From: Macrothele yani | Lineage: Eukaryota; Arthropoda; Arachnida; Araneae; Macrothelidae | Assembly (NCBI GenBank): GCA_039090855.1 | Contig: CM077005.1 | Location: 78,922,607-78,986,606 of the forward strand | Direction of reading: 5' to 3' | DNA: 64,000 nt | Part shown: in pieces, positions 33,981 to 44,867 of the stretch | How positions within the stretch are numbered: the stretch's first letter is position 1 | Layout: every line of letters starts with the position of its first letter | Program-made: the position numbers and the translations under genes | The notes under the pieces: model-generated | Database searches by the model: none | Told to the model about the DNA's origin: nothing | The model's input: the letters and a program-made list of their open reading frames with translations, nothing else

Positions 33981-34526
33981 CGCCGTAACAACATGACGAA
34001 GAGCCTCTTGAGAGACGTCTCCCAACCCAATGAGTATAACTTTTTCTAATACAATCTTTTAATTAATAGTAAATTTTATACGTTTGATTGTGCAAATGAA
34101 TGAATGTGAAGTGATAATAATATAACCTAATTGTTCCATTTATATAAAAAAAAATTTACTAACCAAAAAACCCATAACAAACTGACCTCTCTTGGGCTGG
34201 GAGCACGTGGTTCACGGAGCAACAACGTACAAAATGCTTTGCCAATATTAGGTAAATAATACCTTAGATATTATGTATATTTAATCTAAAGCATGTTTAT
34301 AACCCTTAAGGTTGTCTCTTGAATTACATATTTCATAATTCTTTTATTCTTATTGAAAGTGGTTCCATATAGCTAGTATGAGAAGAAACTCAAACCAGTG
34401 TAATTTTCAGCTTAAGAGTTTCACTTGTAAAAGAGTTGCTATTTACAAAACAAATTCATTGCTAAGAGCTGTACCCAATTAGCCATCATTGTTACATTGT
34501 TAAAAGCTCCTACTGCTAATAATTAA

Positions 34527-35312
34527 GGGTTGTTCAATAAGTTGTGAGAGTCTTTGGCTGGAGTATGTATGCACTTCCTAATTTTCTCAATGGGTGGTGG
34601 TAGTGTACAGGCGATTTAAAGGCTATGCAACTGCATTGCAGCTTGCTTGCTGTGGAAGCCGTGTAATGTGCTGGACTAAATCTGCCCAATGAACAGATGA
34701 TTCAATGAATGGGACTGTCGTTACAGCATCTGTTCCTCTACCAAGAAGAAGGTAAAGATTTCTTGCTACGCATTATTGGTGGTGACGAAAGCTGGTGTCA
34801 TCATTTTGAGCCAGAGTCAAAATGCCAAAAAATGCAGTGGCAACATGCATCGCCACCACTGAGGAAATCATAATCGTGATATTGTCAAACTTTAATGGGA
34901 CTTCGACAAGCCATCAAAAACAAGAGACCTGGCAACCTCACTCAGGGTATTGTGCTCCTGCATGGTAACGCCCGGTCGCATACGGCAGTTACGACGCAAA
35001 GGACATTGCAACGCTTTCGCTGGGAAGTCCTTCAACATCCAGCGTATAGTCCAGACCTATTGCCCTACAATTTTCACATCTTTGGACCTATGAAACAATT
35101 TCTTAAAGGCAAACTTTTCACTTCTGAGGATCAGATGCATGAAACTGTAGATAACTGTTTGCAGCAGCAGCCTGCCTCCTCCTATGCTGCAGAAATACAA
35201 GAACTTGTGCAATGATGGGACCGCCTGTCTAAATGCTGGTGGTGATTATTTTTAGGTTTGTTGTGTTTTGACTCTTTCAGGCAAAAAGTCTCTCTACTTA
35301 TTGAACAACCCT
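34527..35312 (+). mobile_element. mariner transposon, internally deleted, intact ends
   Basis: Ends AGGGTTGTTCAATAAGT at both sides (right end in reverse) with TA on each flank (34525-34526 and 35313-35314). At 786 bp it retains the C-terminal two-thirds of the transposase but lacks the DNA-binding N-terminus. Confidence 0.88.
34730..35215 (+). pseudogene. mariner transposase, C-terminal part
   Basis: First catalytic region IIGGDESWCHHFEPESK near 34770-34830, then stops near 34870. The segment from 34895 carries VLLHGNARSHTAVTTQ (usual HDNARPHTA; the catalytic Asp is replaced by Gly) and HPAYSPDLLPYNFHIFGPMK (usual YSPDLAPSDYHLF). The missing Asp and stops show it is dead. Confidence 0.85.
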
Positions 35313-35770
35313 TATATATATTAATATTCAAACTTTTCTGTATGTTGTTCTTTTTCTGCAATTCAACAATGTCTTTGAAATCATATCTGAAAATTTAATT
35401 AGGTAACAAAATCAAAACTTTAGATGATTGAAAATTCCAATTTATTGGTTTATTTATTTATTTTGTGGGTAACAATTTTTAGAGTGTGATGATGCATTCC
35501 AACTCTTAAGCAGTGTTCGTAGTAGGAATAACTGGCATTTCTAGGGGTCAATTTTTTTTTTATTAAAAGACTTACCTGAACAAAATAAGGGTGATAAATT
35601 TTAAATAACCATTTCTTGTACAGGTTAATAATCTCCCTTATCTGAAATATGAAAAGCTGTGCAATCTGTGCTTTTTTTTGTGTGTGTTAACATGACACAA
35701 GGGAAAAATTCCACAAAGCTTTTTCCCACCCTTCATTGTGGAATTTTTATCATGCACACCTGTCTCTTTG
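35313..35770. other. Intron 2, nothing assigned
   Basis: AT-rich intron with no motif supported. Confidence 0.4.
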
Positions 35771-35772
35771 TA

Positions 35773-37310
35773 CACTGCCGGACAATTGCTAAGGACGGAT
35801 GACAATAGCAACGATAGCAACCATAAAATGGAAGGCAGGAAAATGTGGAAATTAGCATAAGTGCGGGATACAGTAAGACGTGTTGTGCGTATGCAAATTT
35901 TGGATTGCCGAACTTGTTCGTGACGTCGTAGCGCTGATAAGAGATATAAAGGATTTGACGCGTATTGACCGTTGTTGTTCAAACGCAAAGTTGAAAGGGA
36001 AAGAATCAATTGACGAACTTGCAATTTTCAGTATGTCTTCCCAACATCACCTAGATGATTTTATGCGTGGCCGTATTATTGGCAAGATTGAAGAAGGGCG
36101 AAAAATAACAGATGTTGCCAGGGAGTTCGACGTCAGCCACAGTGTTGTTTCAAGGCTTTGGAAATCATTTCAAACAAATGGAGGGTGTAGCAAACGTCAC
36201 GGGGAGGTCGTGTTCGCAGTACGACACCTGCAGAAGATCGGTACATAGTGCTATCAACAAAAAGACACCGGCGCAGCACAGCTAGTGAGGTAGCAAATCA
36301 GTTTATGGCTGCTACTGGCAAGCAGATCTCCCGAAAAACTGTCGCCAGACGTTTGCATGAAGGAGGACTATACGCTCGCCGTCCTGTTGTGTGCATCCCA
36401 TTGTCCAGACGTCACCATACCACCCGTTTGCAATGGTGCCATCAACATCGCAATTGGACTGATAACGACTGGTCTGCTGTCCTCTTCTCAGATGAGAGTA
36501 GATACAGTCTATCGTCTGATTGTCGACGACAACTGATCTGGCGTGATAGTGGTACTGCATATTGTCCAGCAAACATACAGGAAAGGGACCGATATCCGAC
36601 ATGTAGTGTCATGGTATGGGCTGGCATCATGATCAATGGCCGTACGTCCCTCTATGTGCTTCCAACTGGGACTATGACTGGCCAATGATACATTAATGAT
36701 GTTCTGCTACCTCATGTTCGCATGTTCCGTGGTGCTGTCGGTGATAGATTAATTTTCGTGGACGACAACGCAACATGTCATAGAACAGTCGCTGTCCAGG
36801 AGTGTCTTGAGAGCGAGGATATTCAACGCCTCGTATGGCCAGCACGTTCTCCAGATCTGAATCCCATTGAAAATGTGTGGGATGCTTTGGGGAGGAGTCT
36901 TGCTGGTCACCAATGCCCTCCAATAAACAAGGACACCCTCATCCGTGCACTGACAGAGGAATGGGATAAATTACCCCAACAGCTGCTTGATAATGTTGTG
37001 CGAAGCATGACACGACGTGTGGGATCTTGCATCGCCCTCCATGATGGCCATATCCCGTATTGACATCTTATGCCGGAACGCCTGCGGACGGTATGCATTT
37101 TTTTCACGTTTACGTATTCTGCACAAAATGGCCTGTTTGTCCCTTGAACACGTTCCAAAGCCTTCTGGATTTCAGAGCACAATAAATTGTCTTTCTTGTA
37201 ATGTCTTGGCATTCTGACATTATTTTATTTCACTTGGCATCCAACCACACTTACTTTTTTATGCGCTATATAGCCGTTTATGATCCGTCCTTAGCAATTG
37301 TCCAGCAGTG
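35773..37310 (+). mobile_element. Tc1-like transposon, near intact
   Basis: Inverted repeats CACTGCCGGACAATTGCTAA (left) and CACTGCTGGACAATTGCTAA (right, reversed) with TA target duplications at 35771-35772 and 37311-37312. The 1,538-bp element has a transposase gene on the + strand with only one frameshift and one nonsense codon, so it is relatively recent. Confidence 0.93.
36033..37063 (+). pseudogene. Tc1-type transposase, one frameshift and one stop
   Basis: Starts at MSSQHHLDDFMRGRIIGKI with a paired-type helix-turn-helix (ITDVAREFDVSHSVVSRLW). A deletion near 36190 shifts the frame. From 36248 the second HTH (STASEVANQFM..ISRKTVARRLHEGG) and catalytic block SAVLFSDESRY (first Asp) follow. 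TGA interrupts at 36686-36688. From 36722, VDDNATCHRTVAVQE (second Asp) and PARSPDLNPIENVWD (the Glu of DDE) complete a DD34E-type catalytic triad. Length of about 340 residues is normal for Tc1. Confidence 0.9.
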
Positions 37311-37929
37311 TAGAACCCATGAGGGAATATCATGTAAAAGCCAGCAAGTGATCACCGTCTAGAGGCTGGCTGCTCTTTGTCACATGACCTAATAACGTGA
37401 TCCCTAAAGATGCAGGGGCATTACATGCCTACCTGGGTATTTAGGTTGAGTATGCTTTTGTAAAGAAAATTTTTATGCAGTCTGCACTGTAAAATTCACA
37501 TATTAATTTGAACATGCACTTGCGTTTTTGTCGCAGTGAAGGTTTCAAGAGTGAATAACGCAGCAGCAGTCTTCTCAATTACTCCAATGCAATTAATTGT
37601 AGAATAATTCTGAATTTGTTATTACACTGATTAATATAATTATAACTATTCAGTTTATAAATATGTACAGCATAGAGGTCCCTGTTCAAAAATAACTAGT
37701 AACGTATTGTCATGCATGAAGCTTACATGAGAAGCATGGAGGGTAAAGAACTTGACCCTGGGGGAGCGGATGTCAGAAGAACATTGCAAATACTAGAGTG
37801 CAGCATGAATCACCTGCATTTTTTATTATTTATAAGTACAATACATGTATTACATGTAGAATACTGGAAACAGTAATTGAATGGAAAAGTATTGCTATTT
37901 TTCTGGACTGAAACAAAGAAATGCTTAAA
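37311..37929. other. Intron 2, nothing assigned
   Basis: AT-rich, no motif. It lies between two transposons. Confidence 0.4.
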
Positions 37930-38074
37930 ATACAGGGTTATTACAAATGAAATAGACAGTTTCAACATTTCATAAAATCAAAACTATTTAAAATATTGAC
38001 ACCCAAGTTGCACCATTTTGTAGTGAAACTTTTGAATTTTATTACAATGTGTGCACCCGAAGTCACATGGCATA

Positions 38075-39293
38075 CACTGAGTGGCCACTTTATTATGACC
38101 ACCCCCTCAGTACTTCGTTGGGCCACCTTTTGCCTTTAATACAGTATCGATTCTTCGTGGCATGGACTCCACGGGATGTTGATAGGTGGTTTGTAGAATC
38201 TGAGACGATGCTGGATGAATAGCACTTTCCAGGAGTGTAAGATTGCAGAGTTGTGGATCCAGCTGTCTGATGACTTGTTCAACTTCATCCTACAAATTCT
38301 CAATGGGGTTGAGATTTGGAGATTGTGGGGGCCACCTAAGCAAAGTAAACTCACCGGCATGTTCCTGAAACCAATCCTGTACAATATGAGCACTATGGCA
38401 GGACGCATTATCTTGTTGAAAGTAGCCATCGCCATTGGGATAAACCATTCACATGACAGGATGCACTTAGTCCGCAACGATGTTTAGATATGATGTGCCA
38501 GTCAGACGTTGATCAACACGAATTAAAGGGCCCAAAGCATGCCCGGAAAACATTCCCCAAACCATAACGTTGCCTCCACCAGCTTGAAGGGTTGTAGCAA
38601 TGCATTTGGGGTCCATGCTTTCGTGCCGTTTCTGCCAAATTCTCACTCGGCCATCGGCATGGTGCAACTGAAAACGCGATTCATCGGACCACATAATTTG
38701 TTTCCAATTATCGACTGTCCAATCCTTGTGTTCCTGTGTGAACTGGAGGCGTTTTCTCTTGTTAACTGTAGACAGCAAAGATGTTCGAACAGGCTTTCGG
38801 CTGTCATATCCCATCCGATGCAGTGTACTGCGAACAGTGTGTGCAGAGATCATTTGAGGAGATCCTTGATTAAGATAGTTTGTAATTTGCTGCACTGTTG
38901 CCCTTCTGTTGTCTGTTACCAGTCTGGACACTCCGTTTCGCACGAGCAATCACTAGTCAATAACGACCACACGTTGCACATAGAGACCCAGTTTTTTGGC
39001 TGGCAGTCCAGTCTTTAAACACTTTACCAACAGCTGCTGTGGAACATTTCACGAATGCGGCAGTTTCGGTGATACTCGCTCCATGGCTCCGAGCTTCTAC
39101 AATCATCCCACATTGAAAGTCCGTCAAATCGCATTTTTTACCCATCTCGTCACCCAAAAATCACTTTTACTGCTGTCGCAAGCACTAAGCTTTCCCTTTT
39201 TATACTAGCCTCGCCCTCTGGCGGCAACAGCGTACAGCCATAGCTCATTTGCTTAAAACTGTCAGGTGGTCATAATAAAGTGGCCACTCAGTG
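38075..39293 (-). mobile_element. Tc1-like transposon with complete ends
   Basis: Ends CACTGAGTGGCCACTTTATT at both sides (right reversed), with TA at 38073-38074 and 39294-39295. The 1,219-bp element sits within the tail of the IS630-type transposon. It encodes a minus-strand transposase. Confidence 0.93.
38110..39157 (-). pseudogene. Tc1-type transposase, few stops
   Basis: The N-terminal HTH is at 39157-38957 (KCDLTDFQCGMIVEARSHGA..AAVGKVFKDW). After a frame break near 38950 come VQQITNYLNQ, the catalytic block IMWSDESRFQL (first Asp) and GGNVMVWGMFSG. Two stops (TAA and TGA, near 38437-38467) precede YFQQDNASCHSAH (second Asp), and WPPQSPNLNPIENL carries the Glu. The C-terminal block SMPRRIDTVLKAKGG marks the normal end. 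Confidence 0.88.
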
Positions 39294-39299
39294 TATATC

Positions 39300-39718
39300 A
39301 ATGTGGTAGTGGAATTCTTGCCGAACATTCATTAACATATCTTCATCAAATCCAGCAATAGCTGTGTTATACATTGGTTCAGTTCAGCTATATTAACAGG
39401 AAGGGGAGGTAACCTTGTCTTTGACATAACCCCATAAAAAAAGCCATCTTGTTTTTGTCATAACCCCTTAAAAAAAGCCATCCGGACTTCGTGGTGGCCA
39501 ACATGTGATTGACATGTTGTCATCTGTTGTGTGGCCAATCCAAAGCTGTGGAAGATTTTCATTGAGGTAATTTCTAACTTCCTGATGCCAGTGGGTGGTG
39601 CTACATCCTGTAGGAAAATGAAGTTATCACTGTTTTCCTGCAGTTGATGCATCAACTAAATAATTAGCTTATTGAAGTAAGAACTTCCTGTTACAGTGTT
39701 TTCTTGGAAAAAGAAGGG
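39300..39718 (-). pseudogene. IS630-type transposase C-terminal piece
   Basis: From 39718 the minus strand reads GPFFFQENTVTGSSYFNKLI, then LMHQLQENSDNFIFLQDVAPP (second catalytic Asp region), followed by degraded remnants. This is the continuation of the N-terminal piece at 43125-43748, now 3.4 kb away because of the LINE insertion. Confidence 0.75.
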
Positions 39719-42700
39719 TCCATTACAATTACAATTATTTTATTGCACACATTTAAAACTTAGTTATATGAAAATGCAATACACTAGGAGGAATCTGAAC
39801 ACATTGGTTGTAAGGCGATTCCCCCAGGTATTAGATGTAAAAAAAAGGAATAAAACATATGGTATATATGAAAGCAAGTAAGATGGTTATAACAAAAACA
39901 CGATTGTTAGCAGCACACTTGAAACTACAATTTAACGATAGAATCAAGATTCGTTATGGAGATCAGGGTGATTTGCAATGCAATTTCGCAGAGACAAGGA
40001 AAACTTTTTTATATTTTCCAGAAATCTGATGCTCTCTGGGAGATTATTCCATAGGATATGGCTTTATACAGTATGCTATTTAAACCATAATTAAGTCTAA
40101 CACACGGCTGACATAATTTGTTGTTAGCAACAGATCTGGTGAAGATAGAATAATCCAGATATTTGATGTCAGATTGAAAAATAGGCAGTTTAAGATGCAT
40201 TATTTAAAAAAAAATATGATACCTAGTTTCAAGGTAAAAATTTCATGAATTTTTAGAATATTTAGTTTTGGAAATAATGGTTTTGAATGAGACATGTAAT
40301 CTGTGTCTAGCATATAGCAAACAGATTTCTTCTGTAATTTGAGCAAGCATAATTTATTGTTTGCACTTATATTTGAATACCAGGATTCCAGAGAATAGGA
40401 GAGATGGGTATAAATAAAAGCATAGTAAAATGTTTTTAGGATACCAAGTAGGCCAACCTGTAAGGAAACGTTTTTTAAAACAAACTGAACATGCGTATTC
40501 CAGTTAAAGAATTCATCAAACCAAACACCAAGATACTGAACTTTGTCCACAATTTTAAGTGGGAGATCATTAATCCTGACTGGAAAGTTATTTATGTCCT
40601 CTCTTTTATGAACATTTCAGAAATATATGGAGTTGGTTTTTAAAATATTAAGTGATAATTTGTTAGAGCATAACCAATGAGATAAATTTGATAGATCATT
40701 GTTGATCATTATCTGTAACTTATGCAAATCATGACATTTTTTAAAAATGACAGTGTCATCAGCATATAGCAAAGCATGAGTTGATTGCAGGCACAGAGGA
40801 AGGTTATTAATACTATATAACAGGAACAGTAACGGTCCCAAAACCGAATCTTGAGGCACTCCACAGGAAATATTAAGTAGATCAGAGTTTATTTTATTTA
40901 CAGAGACATACTGTTTGCGATTAGAGAGATAGCTCATTAAGAGGGAAAGAATTTTGCCACAAAAACCGTATTTGGGTAATTTATGTAGCTGTCATGATTT
41001 ACTGTGTCGAAAGCTTTTGGAAATTAATAAAAACACAAATAGTATAATAACTGTCATCCAGTACTTCGGAAATGAAGTTTGACAACTTAGCAACAGCCAT
41101 TTCAGTAGATCTGTTTCTTTGGAAACCGAACTGATCCAAAGAGAGCACACCATGGGTGTGTAAAAAATCAACCATTCTGCTGTGAAATAGGCTTTTCAAA
41201 AATTTTACTCAAAACTGGTAAAGATACTAGTCTGTAATTACAGGTAGATTCCCTATCTACTTTTTAAAAATAAGAATAACCTTAGCGATTTTCAGACTGT
41301 CAGGAAACTGGTTTGAATAAAAACTCAGATTAATAATATGTATTATAAGTGGTACTAAAATAGAGATCAAGTCTTTTATGACTCTGCTATTAATATTGTC
41401 TGAACCAGCTCTTCTTTTTAGGGACAATGAAGTGATAATATTATAGATTTCAGTATCATCCAAAGGGCGTAGAAACATTGAAAAAGGAACTTCCTTAATT
41501 TTGGATAAAGAATCATAACTTTTAGTATTTGTGGGCAAGTTTTGCTGAGATGCTAGATCATGACCTATGTTAATGAAGTAATTGTTGAATTCATCAGCGA
41601 CTGATTTTGAATCAACTTTAAAATTACCAGAATTTCCTTTTAACGTCAGTGGAGTTTCAGTAGCACAGGATCGTTTGTTAATAGCTGATTTGGTTATTTT
41701 CCATTTTTGATATGAGTTATTTCCTGCATCTGAAATAGTGAGGTTGTTATAAGCAACTTTTGCATGCTGAATAACATTTCTTAGGGCATAATTATACCTT
41801 TTATACTTATCACGTAAGTGACTGTTATAAGGATTCTTTCTCCTTTTTTTACGAAGCTTATCTTTTTTTTTTTGATTGATCTAATGATTCCATTGGTCAT
41901 CCAAGGTTGGATCTTAATGTCATATTTAGTCTTAACTACCTTGTGAATGGTTGTGATCTCAAGGAAATCATTCAAAATGCCTTGCAAAATTTTGGTAGGT
42001 ATAGTTGGACAAGTTGTATTGTAGATACCCGACTTGTCCCAGTCAAACTTAGAAACTAGGTCAGCTAACGTGGTGTAGTCACAATAGAAGATTGTTTCTG
42101 GTTAACTGCGTAATGGTAATTTGAAAAACCTGGAACATGAATGAAGACAGAGTTGTGATCACAAATACTAAAATCGATCACTCTGGACTCTAAAGCAGTA
42201 TTAAGTAAGTTAGTACCAATATGGTCTAGAGTATTGGCACCACGAGTAGGTAAAAAAATGCACATCTTAAAAAAATTACCTGATAGCATATTAAGATATA
42301 TTTCATTCACTTAGAGATAGGTTGTTAATGTTAATTATTAATATCTCCAAGAAAAATGCAATTTTTATTTTCGCTATTTATTTTGTTTAAGATATTGTCA
42401 AAGCATTCACAAAAGGCTTTTCGATCACTACTGGGCAATCTGTAGATAATGCCAATAATTAGGTTTTTGGACTTTGGACTTTTGATTTCAATCCAAAGCA
42501 TTTCACAGGTATCAAGTACAAGGGACATATTATTCAAGTCATCACAAATAAAGTAGGTGATGTGAGACTTCAGAACCCCTTATATATAAAGTAGGTGATG
42601 TGAGACTTCAGAACCCCTTATATTCAGTAATGAATTATTCTGATTTCTAACTTTGCATTCAAAATTATAGTTACTGAGATTAAAAAAACTCCTTTTGTTT

Positions 42701-43124
42701 CTCATCAATTAAATGAGTTTTGTTAAGTGCAATTACAGAAAATCATGATTCAACTGTGATAGAAAAATTTGAAGCTTATCAAATTTAGAGTTAATGCTTT
42801 GAATATTGAAATGTAAGAATGACATACCAAATTTGTCAATTTCATCAGAGAGATCATATGAAAATACCTTTTCACAAGTACAGTCCGGATGGTAATAATC
42901 CAGGTAAGGGTCATAGATTTGTTCTGGGCCAGACATTAATGAGAGCAGATGGAGGGTGAATATCATTGTAATGTCTAGTTAATTTTTTCCGTGTCACTAA
43001 CAGACTGAATGTGCAGTGCAGGCGAGTCCTTATCTTTGTGGGCAAAGATCTACCGTTTCGATCCGTCCACACAGAATTCCACCCACATTCTCTTTTCCTT
43101 GTTTGCACTACACCAAGATACACT
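39719..43124 (-). mobile_element. Jockey/CR1-type LINE inserted into IS630-type transposon
   Basis: About 3.4 kb, minus strand. Its 3' end at 39719 is a short tandem repeat tail (ATTGTA units) after an 'aataaaataa' sequence. The 5' end is near 43124 at the break in the host transposase. The single coding region shows an endonuclease half and a reverse transcriptase half with numerous frameshifts. Assignment to the Jockey/CR1 group is by RT and tail features, not by phylogeny. Confidence 0.8.
40200..42966 (-). pseudogene. Jockey/CR1-type LINE ORF (endonuclease and RT), decayed
   Basis: Endonuclease remnants: LHFNIQSINSKFDKLQIFLS near 42840-42740, IIGIIYRLPSSDRKAF and NCIFLGDINN near 42470-42335 (the 'GDFN' box). 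RT remnants: RRAGSDNINSRVIKDL near 41420, DQFGFQRNRSTEMAV near 41150-41110, CGVPQDSVLGPLLFLLYSIN near 40875-40810, LYADDTVIF (catalytic YADD) near 40770-40740, and KVQYLGVWFD near 40550. At least eight frame breaks are present, so it is an old insertion. Confidence 0.82.
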
Positions 43125-43748
43125 TTTTTTACACGATATGGCACAAAACTCATTACTTTGGGGAATCCTGCATTTGCTACAATGTTGCTGCAGGATTTCA
43201 AGTCCTGCTTTGTTGCTGCAGGATTTCAATATGCAAATGTTATGTTTGTTAACTTTCCGATTTATGTGTAATGTCAATTCGTCACTGAAAATGAAACACT
43301 CACTAAAACTGTCTTCTTCAAAGTGCTGGCATTTCTGTACAAAAATCGTGACATGCAGTTCTGACATTGTCATTTAAGACTTTGCAATAACTGCAGTTTG
43401 TATAGAGTTATTTTCAGCCTCTTCCACAAAATTTTCCAAACATTTTTTTGTGGAATTTGTAACTCCCAACTCGTCATTGTTGTGGATTTCCTTTGTCTGT
43501 GTTGGTAAATGGCATGAATCCACTTATTCATCTGATACACAAGGTTTTCCTTGTCTTTAACCTTTACACAAACATCCGGTTGTTTCAAATTTCTTGTGCC
43601 AGTCGTAGATGGTTTGTCTAATTGGTGGGGATTTCTTGAGACATTCTAAAACACCGTTGCACAACAGTAACAGGTTTCGTTTTGCTTTATTCAAGCACAC
43701 AGAACACCTTCTTGCCAGCATTTGTGGCCATCTTGCCTTACTGGTCAT
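43125..43748 (-). pseudogene. IS630-type transposase N-terminal piece
   Basis: Minus-strand segments: a first HTH with RQTIYDWHKKFETTGCLCKG (43620-43557), then NSTKKCLENFVEEAEN-type remnants, LELQIPQKNVWKILWKRLK (second HTH), YKLQLLQSLK, and ECFIFSDELTLHINRKVNKH (first catalytic Asp). It ends at FCAISCKK where the LINE begins. Two frameshifts and one stop are visible. Confidence 0.8.
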
Positions 43749-43840
43749 GGGGCAGTGAAAGCGTACAATCTTTTAGTTACGCCATCTATATAATAAACTC
43801 ATTACTATTGGTGATAGAGTAACTGTATTTTTGCTGATGT

Positions 43841-43897
43841 CCTGACAAAAATACTTTATTCACTACTAATTGTACCGAATAAAGTATTTTTGTCAGG
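43841..43897. repeat. Perfect 21-bp inverted repeat
   Basis: The 21-bp arm at 43841-43861 (starting CCTGACAAAAATAC) is matched exactly in reverse at 43877-43897, with a 15-nt loop. It lies just beyond the IS630-type transposon N-terminal piece and could be a terminal structure of that or another element. Confidence 0.8.
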
Positions 43898-44334
43898 GCA
43901 TTTATTTTGTTTTATTATACTTTGATATTTTACAATGTAGGCATATCAAGTTTAGAGAAGGGGGAGACACACAATTCCTTGCACCCATAGGCACTGTAGT
44001 AGTTAATTTTGTCCCTGGGCATAGTGATACACAAGAAACACCCTTTTCACTCAGTGATGGCTCTTCACTGATTGCAATATCTTGTTTGAGCCAGCTCTTT
44101 ATATCCAAGACCAGACAGTTCAGAGGGCACTGCTACAAAACCACATGCACATTTTCACTGACATTTTAATGATTTGCATGTCCCAACCTGTTGTACATAT
44201 CCTACAAGGTTCAAGCTAATGCCAGCAGTCCTTCATGGTGTTGCAATTTTCACAAACAAACAGTGGCATATTTTAACGTTAAGAAATCTGCAATTTCTAG
44301 TTTCATTAATAACAAGGAACAATACACCAACTGT
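43898..44334. other. Intron 2, nothing assigned
   Basis: Unassigned sequence between two inverted repeats. Confidence 0.4.
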
Positions 44335-44526
44335 ACTTAAATAGTATAACTACACTAGCGATCCAAAATTTCTTGGCGTAGAATAGAAATAAAAGTTTCC
44401 AAGCTTTCACACATCAACCAGATGGCTTTCTCAAGCAAGGTAGAATAGAAATAAAAGCTTGGAAACTTTTAGTTCTATTCTATGCTAGGAAATTTTGGAT
44501 CGCTAGTGCAGTTATACTATTTAAGT
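44335..44526. repeat. Hairpin with ~72-bp arms
   Basis: Arms at 44335-44406 and 44455-44526 are near-perfect reverse complements (for example 'cgatccaaaattt' and 'aaattttggatcg'; 'agcttggaaactttt' in the second arm). The 48-nt loop includes a third, direct copy of 'tagaatagaaataaaag'. It resembles a miniature fold-back transposon or a long hairpin RNA precursor. No target duplication was resolved. Confidence 0.8.
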
Positions 44527-44644
44527 TCTAGTTTAATATTGCATGTTAAAATGTGTTATATTTTATAGAGCTAAGAGGTAAATACAGTCCACCCTGATGT
44601 ACCACCACCGTTTGTTTCATTACATTGTGGCGTTGCTTCAAGTG

Positions 44645-44857
44645 GCCGCCCCGGTGTCCTAATGGTCGAAGCAATGGCTTCTGATCATTCATCCGAGATA
44701 GGTCTGGGTTTGAATCCTGGTGAGGTATGGATGTTGTGTTTGTCTTCTGTGCTGGCTCTCTCCCTTCTCTGGAACCAAGATGGACAACTGCTTAAAGCCC
44801 ACCGAGTTGCTCACAGTGGTTGTTAAACTTCAAAAAAAAAAAAAAAAAAAAAAAAAT
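44645..44857 (+). mobile_element. tRNA-derived SINE with poly-A tail
   Basis: A tRNA-like head (GCCGCCCCGGTGTCCTAATG) with a B-box-like GGGTTTGAATCC about 70 bp in is followed by a ~100-bp body and a poly-A run of about 25. It is flanked by near-identical 10-bp duplications, GCTTCAAGTG (44635-44644) and GCATCAAGTG (44858-44867). These features indicate a pol III-transcribed SINE mobilised by a LINE. A degraded relative lies at 28066-28210. Confidence 0.85.
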
Positions 44858-44867
44858 GCATCAAGTG

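Larger units (their letters stand above)
33104..34284 (+). mobile_element. Penelope-like element, right arm of palindrome
   Basis: Plus-strand copy facing away from the left one. It extends about 70 bp further upstream (RT-end coding from 33104) and then mirrors the left arm from about 33176 to 34284. The GIY-YIG reading is broken: MYEIPIASQF is followed by a stop, and the YIGSTKN part is in another frame near 33380. Only ~110 bp separate the arms. Confidence 0.85.
37935..43800 (-). mobile_element. IS630-type transposon, split by two insertions (approximate ends)
   Basis: Pieces of one minus-strand transposon lie at 43748-43125 (N-terminal), 39718-39294 (C-terminal) and probably 38072-37935 (3' tail). 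A LINE (39719-43124) separates the first two and a Tc1 element (38075-39293) the last two. The split falls in the middle of a conserved protein block (…CKKVY / GPFFF…), which proves the pieces were once joined. Terminal repeats were not identified, so outer limits are approximate. Confidence 0.7.

Noticed and set aside
44645..44720. Functional tRNA gene
   Set aside because: The tRNA-like head has no proper acceptor stem or anticodon arm and is fused to a SINE body with poly-A and target duplications.
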